Assembly (NCBI GenBank): GCA_028279595.1
Contig: JANQNK010000004.1
Location: 174,993 to 238,992, forward strand
Direction: 5' to 3'
Origin: Thermoplasmatota archaeon
GTDB lineage: Archaea > Thermoplasmatota > JAKEGO01
Length of the DNA stretch: 64,000 bases
The position numbers and the translations under genes are program-made. The notes under the pieces are model-generated. The model worked only from the letters and a program-made list of their open reading frames with translations, did not search any database and was not told the DNA's origin. Shown one piece after another: positions 49,501-58,170 of this stretch (position 1 is its first letter; every line of letters starts with the position of its first letter).

Positions 49501-49779
49501 CTAGTCGAGGCGCCAGATCCTGAGTACCTGCTTCGTCAGGACCATCACCTCTTCGAGTGGGTGGATGGTGTTCCCGCCCTCGGTCCCGGGACCGGATGGC
49601 AGGGCCACCTCGGGTTTCTTCCATCTGACCTCCCGGGTCGAAGTCTCGATGACGTTGTCGAGTAGCATCGCTTCCTCGTCGAACTCGATGAGACGCCCCT
49701 TGTAGGTCCGGCTGTCGACTGTCACGACAAGGATGTCGCGCCCGAGGAGATCGTCCAGATAACGCTTTCGAAGGTTCAT
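49501..49779 (-). CDS. LSm-like RNA-binding protein
   Basis: 92 residues. An Sm fold is suggested by LLGRDILVVTVDSRTYKGRL IEFDEEAMLLDNVIE (Sm1-like, about 11-45) and EEVMVLTKQVLRIWRL (Sm2-like) at the C-terminus, with a longer variable loop (REVRWKKPEVALPSGPGTEG) between. Archaeal Sm proteins bind U-rich RNA as heptamers. A minus-strand TATA-like element (about 49805-49820) predicts a short leader. It is co-transcribed with trmJ. Confidence 0.8.
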   Translation of the reverse strand: MNLRKRYLDDLLGRDILVVTVDSRTYKGRLIEFDEEAMLLDNVIETSTREVRWKKPEVALPSGPGTEGGNTIHPLEEVMVLTKQVLRIWRLD

Positions 49780-49861
49780 TCCGACACCGTTTGACCACCC
49801 AACACGATTTATTTAAACGTTTTGAAGGTAGAGGACATGGTCTATGGAGGCACCATTATCA

Positions 49862-50659
49862 TTACACCCAGGCCTCGATCTGGCAGGCATGTGTGAACAG
49901 CCGTCTGCGGGCGAGGGACGCCACGGTCATCGACGAGATGATCCCGCCTCCGACTATCATGAAATATACTATGATCTGGTACTGGGCGGCGACGATTGGG
50001 CTCGTCCCCGCAAGGACCAGGCCGGTCATGGCGCCGGGAATGAAGATTATCCCCAGTGTCCTCAAGCTGTCTAGGGTCGGGATCAGGGCCGATCTGATCG
50101 AGAGGGTCTCGTACGGTTCGATTGATTGTGTGCTGGATGCGCCCAGCGCCAGGGAGGTCTCGATCCGCGTCCGATTGAGCCTTGCCTCGCGTACCAGGCG
50201 GTCAAGGGTCAGGGAGCATATTATCATAGCATTCCCAATGGCCATCCCCGCGAGGGGGATAATGAACTGCGGAGCCGGAGGGATCGCGCCGGTGATGAAG
50301 AGGAATACCAGGACGGACCCCGATCCAAGGGCGATGCTCGGCGTTGTTATCATCATGGGATTTGGCATGTCGGGAGTCCTTCTGGCCGATGTCCAGCCAC
50401 CGATGAACATCATGAAGGGGAGCAGTAGCAGCGTCCACAGGGGCCACAGGTCCGAGACGAATATCAGGGTCAGCAATACGGCAACGACGGCAAGCTGCGA
50501 TCCACCCTTGACGAGAGCGAAGGCGAAGTCGCGATCGATCCCTAGGCGTCTTCTCCTGGAAAGCACCAGGACGAGCAGGAAGAGCAAGGATACCAGTCCG
50601 AGGCGGAACAGTCCCTCAGCCTCATCGTATGGTATTCCGCTCAATATGCCACCCCCCAA
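49862..50659 (-). CDS. fetB: FetB/YbbM-type (UPF0014) ABC transporter permease
   Basis: 265 residues with about seven hydrophobic segments (for example LVSLLFLLVLVLS, LAVVAVLLTLIFVS, LLLLPFMMFIGG, GSVLVFLFITGAI, FIIPLAGMAIGNAMIICSLT). LGASSTQSIEP and ALIPTLDSLRTLGIIFIPGA MTGLVLAGTSPI are the UPF0014 coupling and signature regions. The characterised E. coli pair FetAB exports iron. It overlaps the ATPase gene by 19 nt. The Arg-rich C-terminus is cytoplasmic. Confidence 0.88.
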   Translation of the reverse strand: MGGGILSGIPYDEAEGLFRLGLVSLLFLLVLVLSRRRRLGIDRDFAFALVKGGSQLAVVAVLLTLIFVSDLWPLWTLLLLPFMMFIGGWTSARRTPDMPNPMMITTPSIALGSGSVLVFLFITGAIPPAPQFIIPLAGMAIGNAMIICSLTLDRLVREARLNRTRIETSLALGASSTQSIEPYETLSIRSALIPTLDSLRTLGIIFIPGAMTGLVLAGTSPIVAAQYQIIVYFMIVGGGIISSMTVASLARRRLFTHACQIEAWV

Positions 50660-51333
50660 TCGAACTCGTCCGGTTGAGCGATCTGGGTGATCCTCCCATC
50701 CACCAGATTTGCAATGCGGTCTCCGACCCTTCGCGCCTGGTCGGCGGAATGGGTTACCCAGAGGAACGAGGTCTTTCCCTCCCGGGCCATCGAGACTAGC
50801 GCGTCCTCTATGTGCCGTAACCGTTTCGGGTCGATCTCCGACGTGGGTTCATCGAGCAGCAGGACCTCGGGGCCGATCGCTAGTGCTCGAGCGATTGCGA
50901 CACGTTGCTTCTCGCCTCCGGACAGCTTCGACGCGGACCTGTCGAGGTGTCTCCTGGACACGGCAGCTACCTTCGCGGCCTTTGCGACGGCCTTCGCGAC
51001 CACCCTGGGGTCGTCCACGCCGCGGACCGTTAGTCCGAACGAGATGTTCTCGCGCACGGTCCCCGGGAACATGGCGCTATCCTGGAAGACCATCCCGACC
51101 TGCGACCTGAGTTGTCTGGCGTCCAGCCCGTCGACGTTCGCACCATCGAACTTGATCGCCCCTTCGTCCGGGTCGTGGAGCCTGTTGGCGCAGCGGAGGA
51201 CCGTGCTCTTACCGCTCCCCGAGGGACCGACGATCGCGATCACCTCGCCCTTCTGAAGCTTCAGGTCGACGCCGTTCAGGATGGGATGTCCGCCGAGCGA
51301 CTTGTGGACGTTTTCGAATTCGAGGACGCTCAC
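50641..51333 (-). CDS. fetA: ABC transporter ATPase (FetA/YbbL-like)
   Basis: 230 residues. Walker A is GPSGSGKSTVLR (about 36-47), the Q-loop GMVFQDSAMFPG, the signature SKLSGGEKQRVAIARAL, Walker B EVLLLDEPTSEID and the switch His VTHSADQA. It drives the FetB permease, probably for iron or another metal. It overlaps padR by 4 nt (ATGA) and fetB by 19 nt: a three-gene operon. Confidence 0.92.
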   Translation of the reverse strand: MSVLEFENVHKSLGGHPILNGVDLKLQKGEVIAIVGPSGSGKSTVLRCANRLHDPDEGAIKFDGANVDGLDARQLRSQVGMVFQDSAMFPGTVRENISFGLTVRGVDDPRVVAKAVAKAAKVAAVSRRHLDRSASKLSGGEKQRVAIARALAIGPEVLLLDEPTSEIDPKRLRHIEDALVSMAREGKTSFLWVTHSADQARRVGDRIANLVDGRITQIAQPDEFDWGVAY

Positions 51334-51632
51334 ACGATCACCTCACCGTGGAGTTCGGTGATGGACCTTCGTATCCGCCTCAGGACGTGCTTCCCTTTCG
51401 GCGTCGCCCGGTAGACCCTGCGGGAACGTCCGCCATCCTTCCGTTCCCTGGACCTCAGAATGCCCTCATTCTCCATCTCGTGGAGGAGAGGGTAGATCGT
51501 GCCGGGGCTGACCGTGTAGCCGTGATCTGCCAGTTCATGGATCATCCACATACCGTAGACGCCTTCGGGAGAGCACGCGTGGTGCAGGACATGGACCCTC
51601 ATGAAACCGAGTATGACCTTGCGTTCGAACAT
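51330..51632 (-). CDS. PadR-family transcriptional regulator
   Basis: 100 residues from ATG at 51632. The winged helix includes MFERKVILGFMRVHVLHHA, GMWMIHELADHGYTVSPGTI YPLLHEMENEGIL and RVYRATPKGKHVLRRIRRSI. No effector domain beyond the dimerisation helix. The upstream ATG at 51677 lies before the TATA element and is rejected. It is the first gene of the padR-fetA-fetB operon; a palindrome between the TATA box and start suggests autorepression that would also control the transporter. Confidence 0.9.
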   Translation of the reverse strand: MFERKVILGFMRVHVLHHACSPEGVYGMWMIHELADHGYTVSPGTIYPLLHEMENEGILRSRERKDGGRSRRVYRATPKGKHVLRRIRRSITELHGEVIV

Positions 51633-51642
51633 GTTATCGATT

Positions 51643-51668
51643 TTCGATATCGAATTTCGATATAAAGA
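51643..51668 (-). promoter_or_regulatory. padR promoter with palindromic operator
   Basis: TTCGATATCGAA (51643-51654) is a perfect 12-bp palindrome. It lies just downstream of a minus-strand TATA element (about 51659-51668), over the predicted start site. Additional TCGAT/ATCGA copies flank it. Occupation would block initiation of padR-fetAB. Confidence 0.55.
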
Positions 51669-51736
51669 GATTGCCATAGATAAAGTTGGATTTGAATCAC
51701 TACAGGGAAATCAGCAGGGGTGTGGGTTTATCCCAC

Positions 51737-52720
51737 TCACTTGTCCCTGGAGACCATGTAATCGGCGATCCCGATGAGAAGGTCCTTGTGCTCGCTGTCC
51801 GGAAGCACGTTCAGGTACTCGACGGCCTTGTCGGACATCTCCTTCGTGGTCGTCTTGATGAAATCGATGGCGCCGGTCCGTTCGAGCACTTCCACGACCC
51901 TCGCCAGCTCCTCCATCGTGACGTCCTCGCGGCCGATGTTGTCGAGGATGGTCTGCCTGTCCTCGGGCGAAGAGTTCTCGATCGCGTGAAGCAAGATGAC
52001 CGTCTTCTTCCCCTCGCGGAGGTCGCTCCACTTCGGTTTTCCGATCTTCTCCTGTTCGCCGATGATGTCCAGGAGGTCGTCGTGTAGCTGGAAGCCGATC
52101 CCGACGTTGATGCCGTACCTCTTCATGGCCTCGACCTGTTCCGGCGTCCCCTTCGCGATGAGTGCGCCACCCCTTGCGGCCGTCTCGAAGAAGACCGCGG
52201 TCTTGAGCTCGATCATCTTCATCGCATCGGCCTCTGTGACGTCGCCACGGGACTCGAAGTCCATGTCGGACTGCTGACCCTCGCCTATCAATCGGACGGT
52301 CTTCGCCAGGTCCCGGACGATCTCGCGCATGGTCCTGTCGTCGCATTCGAGGTCGGTAAGCACCTCGAACGCCCTTGCGAAGAGCACATCGCCGGCGTTT
52401 ATTGCTGTCGGGTCGTCGAACGCCTTGTGGACGGTGATGACGCCGCGGCGGAGGTCGTCCTGGTCCATCAGGTCGTCGTGGATCAAGGTGAAGTTGTGGG
52501 TGAGTTCGAGAGCGACGCCGAACGGTATTGTCCTCTTGCCAGTACCGTTGATGGCATCAGCTACGAGCATCGCCATTACCGGGCGCAGCCGTTTCCCGCC
52601 GGCGAGCGGGTAGTGCCTCATCGCGTCGATGAGCTTCCTCTGGATGTCCAGGTCGAGGCTCTCCTCGAGCGCCTCGTCAACTATGGCTATCCTGCCCCCA
52701 AGCGCTTCCTTCAGATCCAT
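51737..52720 (-). CDS. idsA: Geranylgeranyl/farnesyl diphosphate synthase (polyprenyl synthetase)
   Basis: 327 residues. It extends isoprenoid diphosphates for archaeal lipids. GGKRLRPVMAML (about 41-52), the first Asp-rich motif IHDDLMDQDDLRRG (about 79-92), GDVLFARAFEVL, LKTAVFFETAARGG and the second Asp-rich motif FQLHDDLLDIIGE (about 218) are all present. Chain length cannot be set reliably from sequence. ATG is preceded by AGGTGA, and it follows the idi gene by 4 nt. A small GTGGG/CCCAC hairpin lies just beyond the stop (51722-51736). Confidence 0.93.
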   Translation of the reverse strand: MDLKEALGGRIAIVDEALEESLDLDIQRKLIDAMRHYPLAGGKRLRPVMAMLVADAINGTGKRTIPFGVALELTHNFTLIHDDLMDQDDLRRGVITVHKAFDDPTAINAGDVLFARAFEVLTDLECDDRTMREIVRDLAKTVRLIGEGQQSDMDFESRGDVTEADAMKMIELKTAVFFETAARGGALIAKGTPEQVEAMKRYGINVGIGFQLHDDLLDIIGEQEKIGKPKWSDLREGKKTVILLHAIENSSPEDRQTILDNIGREDVTMEELARVVEVLERTGAIDFIKTTTKEMSDKAVEYLNVLPDSEHKDLLIGIADYMVSRDK

Positions 52721-52724
52721 CCTG

Positions 52725-53771
52725 TCACCTCATCGCCCCGGTCCACCTCTCGATCTCGGCGTCAAGTATCACCTGTGCCGATCGGAGGGACCGAATGTCG
52801 GGGGAACCCGTGAGGAACATGGCGGTCACCAGTTCCGCCCTGATAGCCTCGAGTTCCGCCTTCACCGCGTCCGCGCTCTCGGTCGCGGCGCGCAGCAGCG
52901 CGGCGGCCATCCCCGCCGAGCCTGCGCCCATGGCCAACGCCTTGGCGGCGTCCAGCCCGTTCCTGATGCCGCCGGTCGCGATGGTATCGAACCGGTCGGC
53001 CGCTAATGAGAGTGTAACTGGTGTCGGGACCCCCCAGTCCCAGAAGGTCGTCCCGACGCGTTTGAGCGGGTTGCCATCCGGAACGCGGTAGGTCTCCACG
53101 GCGGAGAACGACGTCCCGCCGAGGCCTCCGATGTCGAGGCCGACGATGCCTGTGCCGGCGAGCGCGTCGAGGTCGGCCCCCGAAAGGCCGGCGCCCGTCT
53201 CCTTGGCGATGACCTTCAGTTCGGACGCTATCTCGGTGATCGCGTCGAGGCAGCCGCGGGCCTTCCTGTCGCCCTCCGGCTGTGCGGCCTCCTGAAGGAA
53301 GTTGAGATGTATAGCGAGCACGTCCGCATCGACCATGTCCATGGCCTTCCGCGCGTCGTCCACGCCGTAGGCGCGCTTGTCCCCCTGCGGTATGAGCTGG
53401 GGCGCGCCGAGGTTCCCGATGACCAGAGGAACATCAAAGTCCTTTACAACTGAATAGGTGGATTCGAGGTCGGGGTGCTCGAGGCCCGCCCGCTGGCTGC
53501 CGACCCCCATCCCGATGCCGAATTCGGCCGCTGCCTCTGCGAGGTTCCGGTTGATCTCCTCGCCGCGAGGGTAACCGCCCGTTATCGCTGAGATGACCAG
53601 GGGCATCGAGAGCTCTGCGCTGTAAAGTGTGGCCGAGGTATCTATCTCGTCCATGTCGATCTCGGGCAGCGCCCGATGGACCAGATGGACGCCGTCCCAC
53701 CAGTTCTCGCTAGCGCTGACCCTGTTGTTGAGGACTATATCCACGTGGTCTGACTTCCGCTCCTGTATCAT
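52725..53771 (-). CDS. fni: Isopentenyl-diphosphate delta-isomerase, type 2
   Basis: 348 residues, FMN-dependent. It starts MIQERKSDHVDI (the R.K..H motif of type 2 enzymes). Other motifs: MPLVISAITGGYPRGEEINR (about 56-75), GIGMGVGSQRAGLEHP, LAIHLNFLQEAAQPEGDR (about 160), VIAKETGAGLSG (about 194), VGLDIGGLGGTSFSAVE and ATGGIRNGLDAAKALAMGA (about 270-288, FMN phosphate loop). A TATA-like element near 53801-53811 gives a short leader. It is followed by the polyprenyl synthase gene, so it supplies DMAPP for chain synthesis. Confidence 0.95.
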   Translation of the reverse strand: MIQERKSDHVDIVLNNRVSASENWWDGVHLVHRALPEIDMDEIDTSATLYSAELSMPLVISAITGGYPRGEEINRNLAEAAAEFGIGMGVGSQRAGLEHPDLESTYSVVKDFDVPLVIGNLGAPQLIPQGDKRAYGVDDARKAMDMVDADVLAIHLNFLQEAAQPEGDRKARGCLDAITEIASELKVIAKETGAGLSGADLDALAGTGIVGLDIGGLGGTSFSAVETYRVPDGNPLKRVGTTFWDWGVPTPVTLSLAADRFDTIATGGIRNGLDAAKALAMGAGSAGMAAALLRAATESADAVKAELEAIRAELVTAMFLTGSPDIRSLRSAQVILDAEIERWTGAMR

Positions 53772-53831
53772 GGGACCATACGATTGTGAAGTCCCTATTT
53801 AAAAGTTGGCGGATTGGTGTTCGGTGTCTGG

Positions 53832-54677
53832 CTATCCTGAACCGAGTATCCGCCTGGAGAGCTCTGCACCGATCGGTATGGACGACGCTTCGGACATCAA
53901 TGTGCGGGTCGAATGGACTCCGTCGCAAGTGCTCATCCGATCGAACGCGTTTCCCGAGAACAAACCGTGTGTGCAGACGGCGACCACCCTCGTAGCGCCC
54001 TGCGACCTGAGCTGTTCGGACGCTCGTGCGATGGTCCCGCCGGTCGAGATGATGTCGTCTACAATCGCGACGGACATTCCCGATACGTCGAGACCCTTCG
54101 GTTCCATCACGACGTGCTGGTCATCGAGCCTGACCTTGACGAGATGGTCCCAGGGCTTGTCCAGGTGTTCGGCGACAGCTTCGGCACGGTGCTTCGCCCC
54201 TTCGTCCGGAGCGAGGACGACATCCATGTCGTTGAGGAAGTCCGCGAACGATTTCGCGGGGTAGATGTTCTGGGCCGGAACGTCCGAGTTGTCGAGAACG
54301 GAAGGCGAATGGATATCTATCGTTGCAAGGGCATCCACGCTTCTGGAGATGTGCCTGATGATCGTGCCCGAGCTGACGGCCTCACCGGGGGTGAAGCTCT
54401 TGTCCTGGCGGGCGTAGCCCAGATACGGAACTAGGAGGTGGACGTATTCGGCGCCGCGCGATTTGATCAGGTCCGCGAGCACCAGGAGTTCGACGATCCC
54501 TCCGTCGGGAAACGCGTTCTGGACCAGGACGACCTCGCCCTCCAGGTCGTCGGGGATCCTGAAGTATGCCTCGCCGTCCGGGAACCTCTTGTGTTCAGGG
54601 ACGATGAGCTTCTGTCCGGACGCCTCGGCCATCTCGGCCGCGAGCTCGCGGCTGCGCGGTCCCGCTACAATGGTCAT
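53832..54677 (-). CDS. prs: Ribose-phosphate pyrophosphokinase (PRPP synthetase)
   Basis: 281 residues. KRFPDGEAYFRI (about 30-41), PYLGYARQDKSFTPGEAVS (about 83-101; the catalytic flexible loop with DKSF), TIDIHSPSVL (about 119), VLAPDEGAKHRAEAVA (about 153) and the PRPP loop VAIVDDIISTGGTIA (about 205-219). It is shorter than bacterial Prs (about 315), as in archaeal Thermoplasma-type enzymes. A TATA-like element about 26 nt upstream supports leaderless translation. It feeds purine synthesis (purC is nearby). Confidence 0.93.
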   Translation of the reverse strand: MTIVAGPRSRELAAEMAEASGQKLIVPEHKRFPDGEAYFRIPDDLEGEVVLVQNAFPDGGIVELLVLADLIKSRGAEYVHLLVPYLGYARQDKSFTPGEAVSSGTIIRHISRSVDALATIDIHSPSVLDNSDVPAQNIYPAKSFADFLNDMDVVLAPDEGAKHRAEAVAEHLDKPWDHLVKVRLDDQHVVMEPKGLDVSGMSVAIVDDIISTGGTIARASEQLRSQGATRVVAVCTHGLFSGNAFDRMSTCDGVHSTRTLMSEASSIPIGAELSRRILGSG

Positions 54678-54728
54678 GTTCCGGGATAGCGGAGCGCTCT
54701 CATAATGTTTGCTGTGGTGGGTCAGTAA

Positions 54729-54737
54729 AACCTATAT
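54729..54737 (+). promoter_or_regulatory. TATA box of the geranylgeranyl reductase gene
   Basis: CCTATATAG about 28 nt before the ATG at 54762, so the transcript would begin at or within a few bases of the start codon. Confidence 0.55.
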
Positions 54738-54761
54738 AGCGGGGGGCGGGTTAGCCACCTC

Positions 54762-55970
54762 ATGGACTACGACGTAGCGGTAGTTGGCGCCGGACCCGGT
54801 GGTTCCTCGACGGCTGCAGCCCTCGCATCGGCAGGGCTCAACGTCGCGCTCATCGACAGGAGCGACTTCCCCCGGGACAAGGTCTGCGGGGGCGCGGTGT
54901 CACCGCGTGCGCTTTCCTCGCTGGAGCACATGGGACTCCTGTCAAAGGTCGAGAACGCTGGCTTCCGCAAGATACGGGGGGTCAGGGTCTCCTCGCCGAA
55001 CGGCATGGACGTGCTCGGCGATGCACCGACTGGGACTCCGTTCCGCAACTACGGCTACACTGTCCTGAGGTCCAGGTTCGACGAGCTGGTCAGGCTCCAC
55101 GCCATCGACAGGGGGGCTAACTTCATCGGCGGAGCGCCCGTCATCGACCTCGTCCGGAAGGACGGTGCGGTCTCCGGCGTCATCGTCAGGAAGGACGGGA
55201 AGACCGAGATCTCTGCAAAGGCCGTTGTCGGGGCGGACGGACCTGGCAGCATCGTCGCGAAGCTCACGGGCCTCTACTCGCGGGATCCCGACAACCTAGG
55301 AGTTGCTTCGCGCGCCGTCTTCAAGAACGTCTACGATATCGAGGACTATGTCGAGTTCCATTTCGACAGGTCCGTTCTACCGGGCTACGCCTGGATATTC
55401 CCGCTCGCCGACGGTCACGTCAACATCGGCCTCGGAGGACTGGTCGAGCGGTTCAAGAAGGACGGTTCGGACGTCTTCCACCTCCTCGACGTCTTCATGA
55501 GGAAGAACAAGTGGGCGGCCGAGAGATTGGTCGACGCCGAGGTGGTCCTGAAACCCCAGGGATGGGTCCTGCCCATGGGCGGCAAGGTGGAGCGCTCGGT
55601 AGCGGACGGCGTCCTGCTTGTCGGAGACTCGGCGCATCAGATCAACCCCCTTACAGGCGAGGGGATCGAGTACTCGATGGAGGCGGGAACGATGGCCGCC
55701 AATGTGATCGCCGCGGCGATCGAGGCCGACGACATGTCCGAGGCGCGCCTCGAGGAGTACGAGAGGTTGTGGCGCGGCGAGTTCACGTCCGATTACGAGA
55801 ACTCGATCAAGATAAGGAACATGCTCCAGAGCCAGTCACTGTTCAACCTGCTCGTCCGCAGGGCCAAGAAGAAGAAGGTGCTGGCAGATACCCTGGCCGG
55901 GCTCATAGCGAACATGCTGCCGAAGGAGGACCTCAATTCGAGGTTCAAGTGGTTCAAGCGGATCCTCTAG
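54762..55970 (+). CDS. Geranylgeranyl reductase family flavoprotein
   Basis: 402 residues. It saturates the isoprenoid chains of archaeal ether lipids. The N-terminal FAD fold is YDVAVVGAGPGGSSTAAALA (3-22), followed by IDRSDFPRDKVCGGAVSPRA (about 35-54; the KVCGG motif of the family), GADGPGSIVA (about 164), GYAWIFPLADGHVNIGLGG (about 208) and GVLLVGDSAHQINPLTGEGI EYSMEAG (about 284-310). The basic C-terminus may aid membrane contact. Its 3' end overlaps purC by 4 nt tail to tail. The nearby idi, polyprenyl synthase, GGGP synthase and ubiA genes give the lipid context. Confidence 0.93.
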   Translation: MDYDVAVVGAGPGGSSTAAALASAGLNVALIDRSDFPRDKVCGGAVSPRALSSLEHMGLLSKVENAGFRKIRGVRVSSPNGMDVLGDAPTGTPFRNYGYTVLRSRFDELVRLHAIDRGANFIGGAPVIDLVRKDGAVSGVIVRKDGKTEISAKAVVGADGPGSIVAKLTGLYSRDPDNLGVASRAVFKNVYDIEDYVEFHFDRSVLPGYAWIFPLADGHVNIGLGGLVERFKKDGSDVFHLLDVFMRKNKWAAERLVDAEVVLKPQGWVLPMGGKVERSVADGVLLVGDSAHQINPLTGEGIEYSMEAGTMAANVIAAAIEADDMSEARLEEYERLWRGEFTSDYENSIKIRNMLQSQSLFNLLVRRAKKKKVLADTLAGLIANMLPKEDLNSRFKWFKRIL

Positions 55971-56851
55971 AACTCCTCTCCGGTCAGGCGCTCGAATATG
56001 TCTACATAGAGAGCGGAGACCTCGGCGATAATATCGTCTGGAAGCGGCGGGATCGGAGGCTCCTCCGCACCATTTTCGCGGGCTGTCATGAGCGCCTCGT
56101 GATAGCCTGTGTTGCGGTAGTGGCTCCTGACCACTTCCTTGCTCATGTCCACGAAGCGTCCCTCCCGATGCGCTGCCAGGTCCCAGAACCGATCCTCATC
56201 GGGTGTCCCGAAGGAATCTACCAGCACGGGGTTCCTGTCGGCGTCGAGAGCGAACTCCTTCTTCCCGTCCACGTGCACCAGACCGGCTATCGACGCCCTC
56301 TCGGCGACGATGGCGTCGATCCCGAGGATGGCGTCCCTGATCCTGTCCATCTCCTCAGGCGTGATACCTCCGATGTCGAGGGCCTCCTGGCCCGCGACCG
56401 GACGGTCGTGCGCCTCGAACTTCGTGGTCACCTCGAAGTACGGTTTGGGGAGCTTCATGCCCATCTCCACCTCGCCCTCGAGGCCGACCTCGGACGGGTC
56501 CACAACGCCCTTCCTGATGCGGTCGAGCATGGATCCTGCCAGGTAATGCCTTACGATGAACTCGAGAGGGACCAGGTATTCTGTGTCCGACGTCGTCGGT
56601 CCGTCGATGATCTTGAACCGCCGGACGACCATCTCCGCCCCGCCCTCGAGCGAGATGAAATGGTTGTGCACGAAGTCCTCGGTCTCCTTGAGCCAGTGAG
56701 CGCTCAGGCGGCACAGGACCTCGCCCTTGTTCGGGATCGACGATGGTATCACCTTGTCGAAGACCGAAATGTTGTCCGTGAACCTGAACTTCAGGTCCTC
56801 TCCTCTCGAATATACCTCTTTTACCTTGCCACGACTTATCAACTCGTCCAT
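55967..56851 (-). CDS. purC: Phosphoribosylaminoimidazole-succinocarboxamide synthase
   Basis: 294 residues, SAICAR synthase of de novo purine synthesis. ISRGKVKEVYSRGEDLKFRF at the start is the ATP-binding strand pair. SSIPNKGEVLCRLSAHWLKE, FIVRHYLAGSMLDRI, KLPKPYFEVTTKFEAHDRPV, LVHVDGKKEFALDADRNPVL VDSFGTPDEDRFW (metal-binding Asp) follow. ATG at 56851 with GGTGAT 4 nt upstream; it begins 5 nt after the PAC2 gene stop. Confidence 0.94.
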   Translation of the reverse strand: MDELISRGKVKEVYSRGEDLKFRFTDNISVFDKVIPSSIPNKGEVLCRLSAHWLKETEDFVHNHFISLEGGAEMVVRRFKIIDGPTTSDTEYLVPLEFIVRHYLAGSMLDRIRKGVVDPSEVGLEGEVEMGMKLPKPYFEVTTKFEAHDRPVAGQEALDIGGITPEEMDRIRDAILGIDAIVAERASIAGLVHVDGKKEFALDADRNPVLVDSFGTPDEDRFWDLAAHREGRFVDMSKEVVRSHYRNTGYHEALMTARENGAEEPPIPPLPDDIIAEVSALYVDIFERLTGEEF

Positions 56852-56856
56852 ATCGA

Positions 56857-57774
56857 TCACCCGTAACCGTAGACAGGGGATGCCTTGCCCTGCTTCGCCT
56901 CGGACACCTTCTGGGCCATCTGTATGTGCTTCTCGATTGCGATGGCCTGCGCGTAGAGCGGCATCGGATCTATGTCGATCTTGAGCAGCATGCTGTCGAT
57001 GGTCTCGAGGATCTTCGCGGCAGCACGCGCATCGGGATAATCGGGATGGGCCTCGGCGAGCAGGCATACGACCTCCAGCCTCCGGCGCTTGCCCTCGTTC
57101 AGGAGGACGCCCGAGACACCTGAGATCACTCCCTCCTCGAATACCGGCACTTCGTACTTCTGCAGCAATGCGTTCGCGTTGTCCGTGCATCCCACGCCGT
57201 AGGTGTTCACGGACTGACGCATGAGGTCGATGGCCTTGGCGAGCTTCTCCTTGAGGTCCTCGGCCGATATGTCCTCGAGGTCGCCCTTCGGGAGGTCCCC
57301 GGGCAGGCTGCCCTCTTGTCCGGATCCCTCGTCGCCTTCCTCCGATTGTTCGTCCGGGAGGGCCATTCCGTCGTCCTCGGACCCTTCGCCTATGACAAAA
57401 CCTTCGGGGGATATCAGAAGGGTGCAGTTCTGCTCCTGCATCCAGTCCAGGACTGTGGTCGTTATGGACCTTATCATCGCCTGGGGCGGTTGGAACTCGG
57501 AGATGAAGACGACGAGCTTGGTGGTCCCGCCCTCGCCAACGGTTCCTCCGTAGATGCGGACCGGGTTGTAGGGTATCCCGTTCCGTACCAGGGATATCGT
57601 CGGGAACTTCTCGCTGTCCAGCACGCCGATCTGTTCCAGTTCGAGGGTTGTTATGATGTAGTCCGCGACGATGGAGCTTACGAGCCCCACACTGGGGAAT
57701 CCCTCGATTATGACGGCGCCTGTTAGGTCCATCTTCTTCATGTCGAATATCTTGATGTCGGATGCGTCGGTCAC
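56857..57774 (-). CDS. PAC2-family protein (proteasome-assembly-chaperone-like)
   Basis: 305 residues. TGAVIIEGFPSVGLVSSIVADYI (about 18-40) and the strands ending FPTISLVRNGIPYNPVRIYG and KLVVFISEFQPP match PAC2. A low-complexity acidic linker (about 133-175, rich in Glu, Gly, Asp) interrupts the domain; then YGVGCTDNANALLQKY, GVISGVSGVLLNEGKRR and EVVCLLAEAHPDYPDARAAA (about 232-251). Archaeal homologues assist 20S proteasome assembly; whether this one does is not shown. It is co-transcribed with purC and probably the UPF0147 gene. Confidence 0.86.
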   Translation of the reverse strand: MTDASDIKIFDMKKMDLTGAVIIEGFPSVGLVSSIVADYIITTLELEQIGVLDSEKFPTISLVRNGIPYNPVRIYGGTVGEGGTTKLVVFISEFQPPQAMIRSITTTVLDWMQEQNCTLLISPEGFVIGEGSEDDGMALPDEQSEEGDEGSGQEGSLPGDLPKGDLEDISAEDLKEKLAKAIDLMRQSVNTYGVGCTDNANALLQKYEVPVFEEGVISGVSGVLLNEGKRRRLEVVCLLAEAHPDYPDARAAAKILETIDSMLLKIDIDPMPLYAQAIAIEKHIQMAQKVSEAKQGKASPVYGYG

Positions 57775-57793
57775 TGAACCACGTCCTGCATGG

Positions 57794-58042
57794 TCACTTC
57801 ACGGTCTCCAGCTGACTGATGAGGTCCCATATGAGCGTTCGTCCGTGGATTGGTATGTTGGGGTCGTTCGCGAGCTCATCGAGCATGAATATGGCGCTTG
57901 CTGTACGAACGTCGAGGGCCTCCGCCTCGTTGAGGAGCCTCTCCCGTGCCTCCCTCGCGCCGCGACGGATGTTCCTGGGGACGGATGTGTCCTCCGATAG
58001 TTGCTCAAGTATGTCGATTATGGGTTTCAGTTTCTCCTCCAT
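57794..58042 (-). CDS. UPF0147 family protein
   Basis: An 82-residue all-helical protein beginning MEEKLKPIIDILEQLSEDTS, then VPRNIRRGAREARERLLN and DVRTASAIFMLDELANDPNI P, the signature of archaeal UPF0147, of unknown function. ATG at 58042 follows GGTGGT; the longer frame reaching 58198 has no support. The PAC2 gene follows 19 nt downstream. Confidence 0.88.
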   Translation of the reverse strand: MEEKLKPIIDILEQLSEDTSVPRNIRRGAREARERLLNEAEALDVRTASAIFMLDELANDPNIPIHGRTLIWDLISQLETVK

Positions 58043-58108
58043 GCGACCACCCCGGTCAACACGAATAATGGGCATACCTGATAAACATTTCTGATAACAT
58101 GTAAACCT

Positions 58109-58138
58109 CGGACCGGGCCAGGTCGGCCCGGGGGTCCG
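58109..58138. other. GC-rich bulged hairpin between divergent genes
   Basis: CGGACC (58109-58114) pairs with GGTCCG (58133-58138), and GGGCC pairs with GGCCC inside, with GGG unpaired on the 3' side. It resembles the GCGTT hairpins in shape (two helices with a 3' bulge) but not in sequence. It lies upstream of both the UPF0147 gene and the gene at 58213. Confidence 0.4.
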
Positions 58139-58170
58139 GACCGTTGGATTCCGCTCGTTCCGGATTAACC

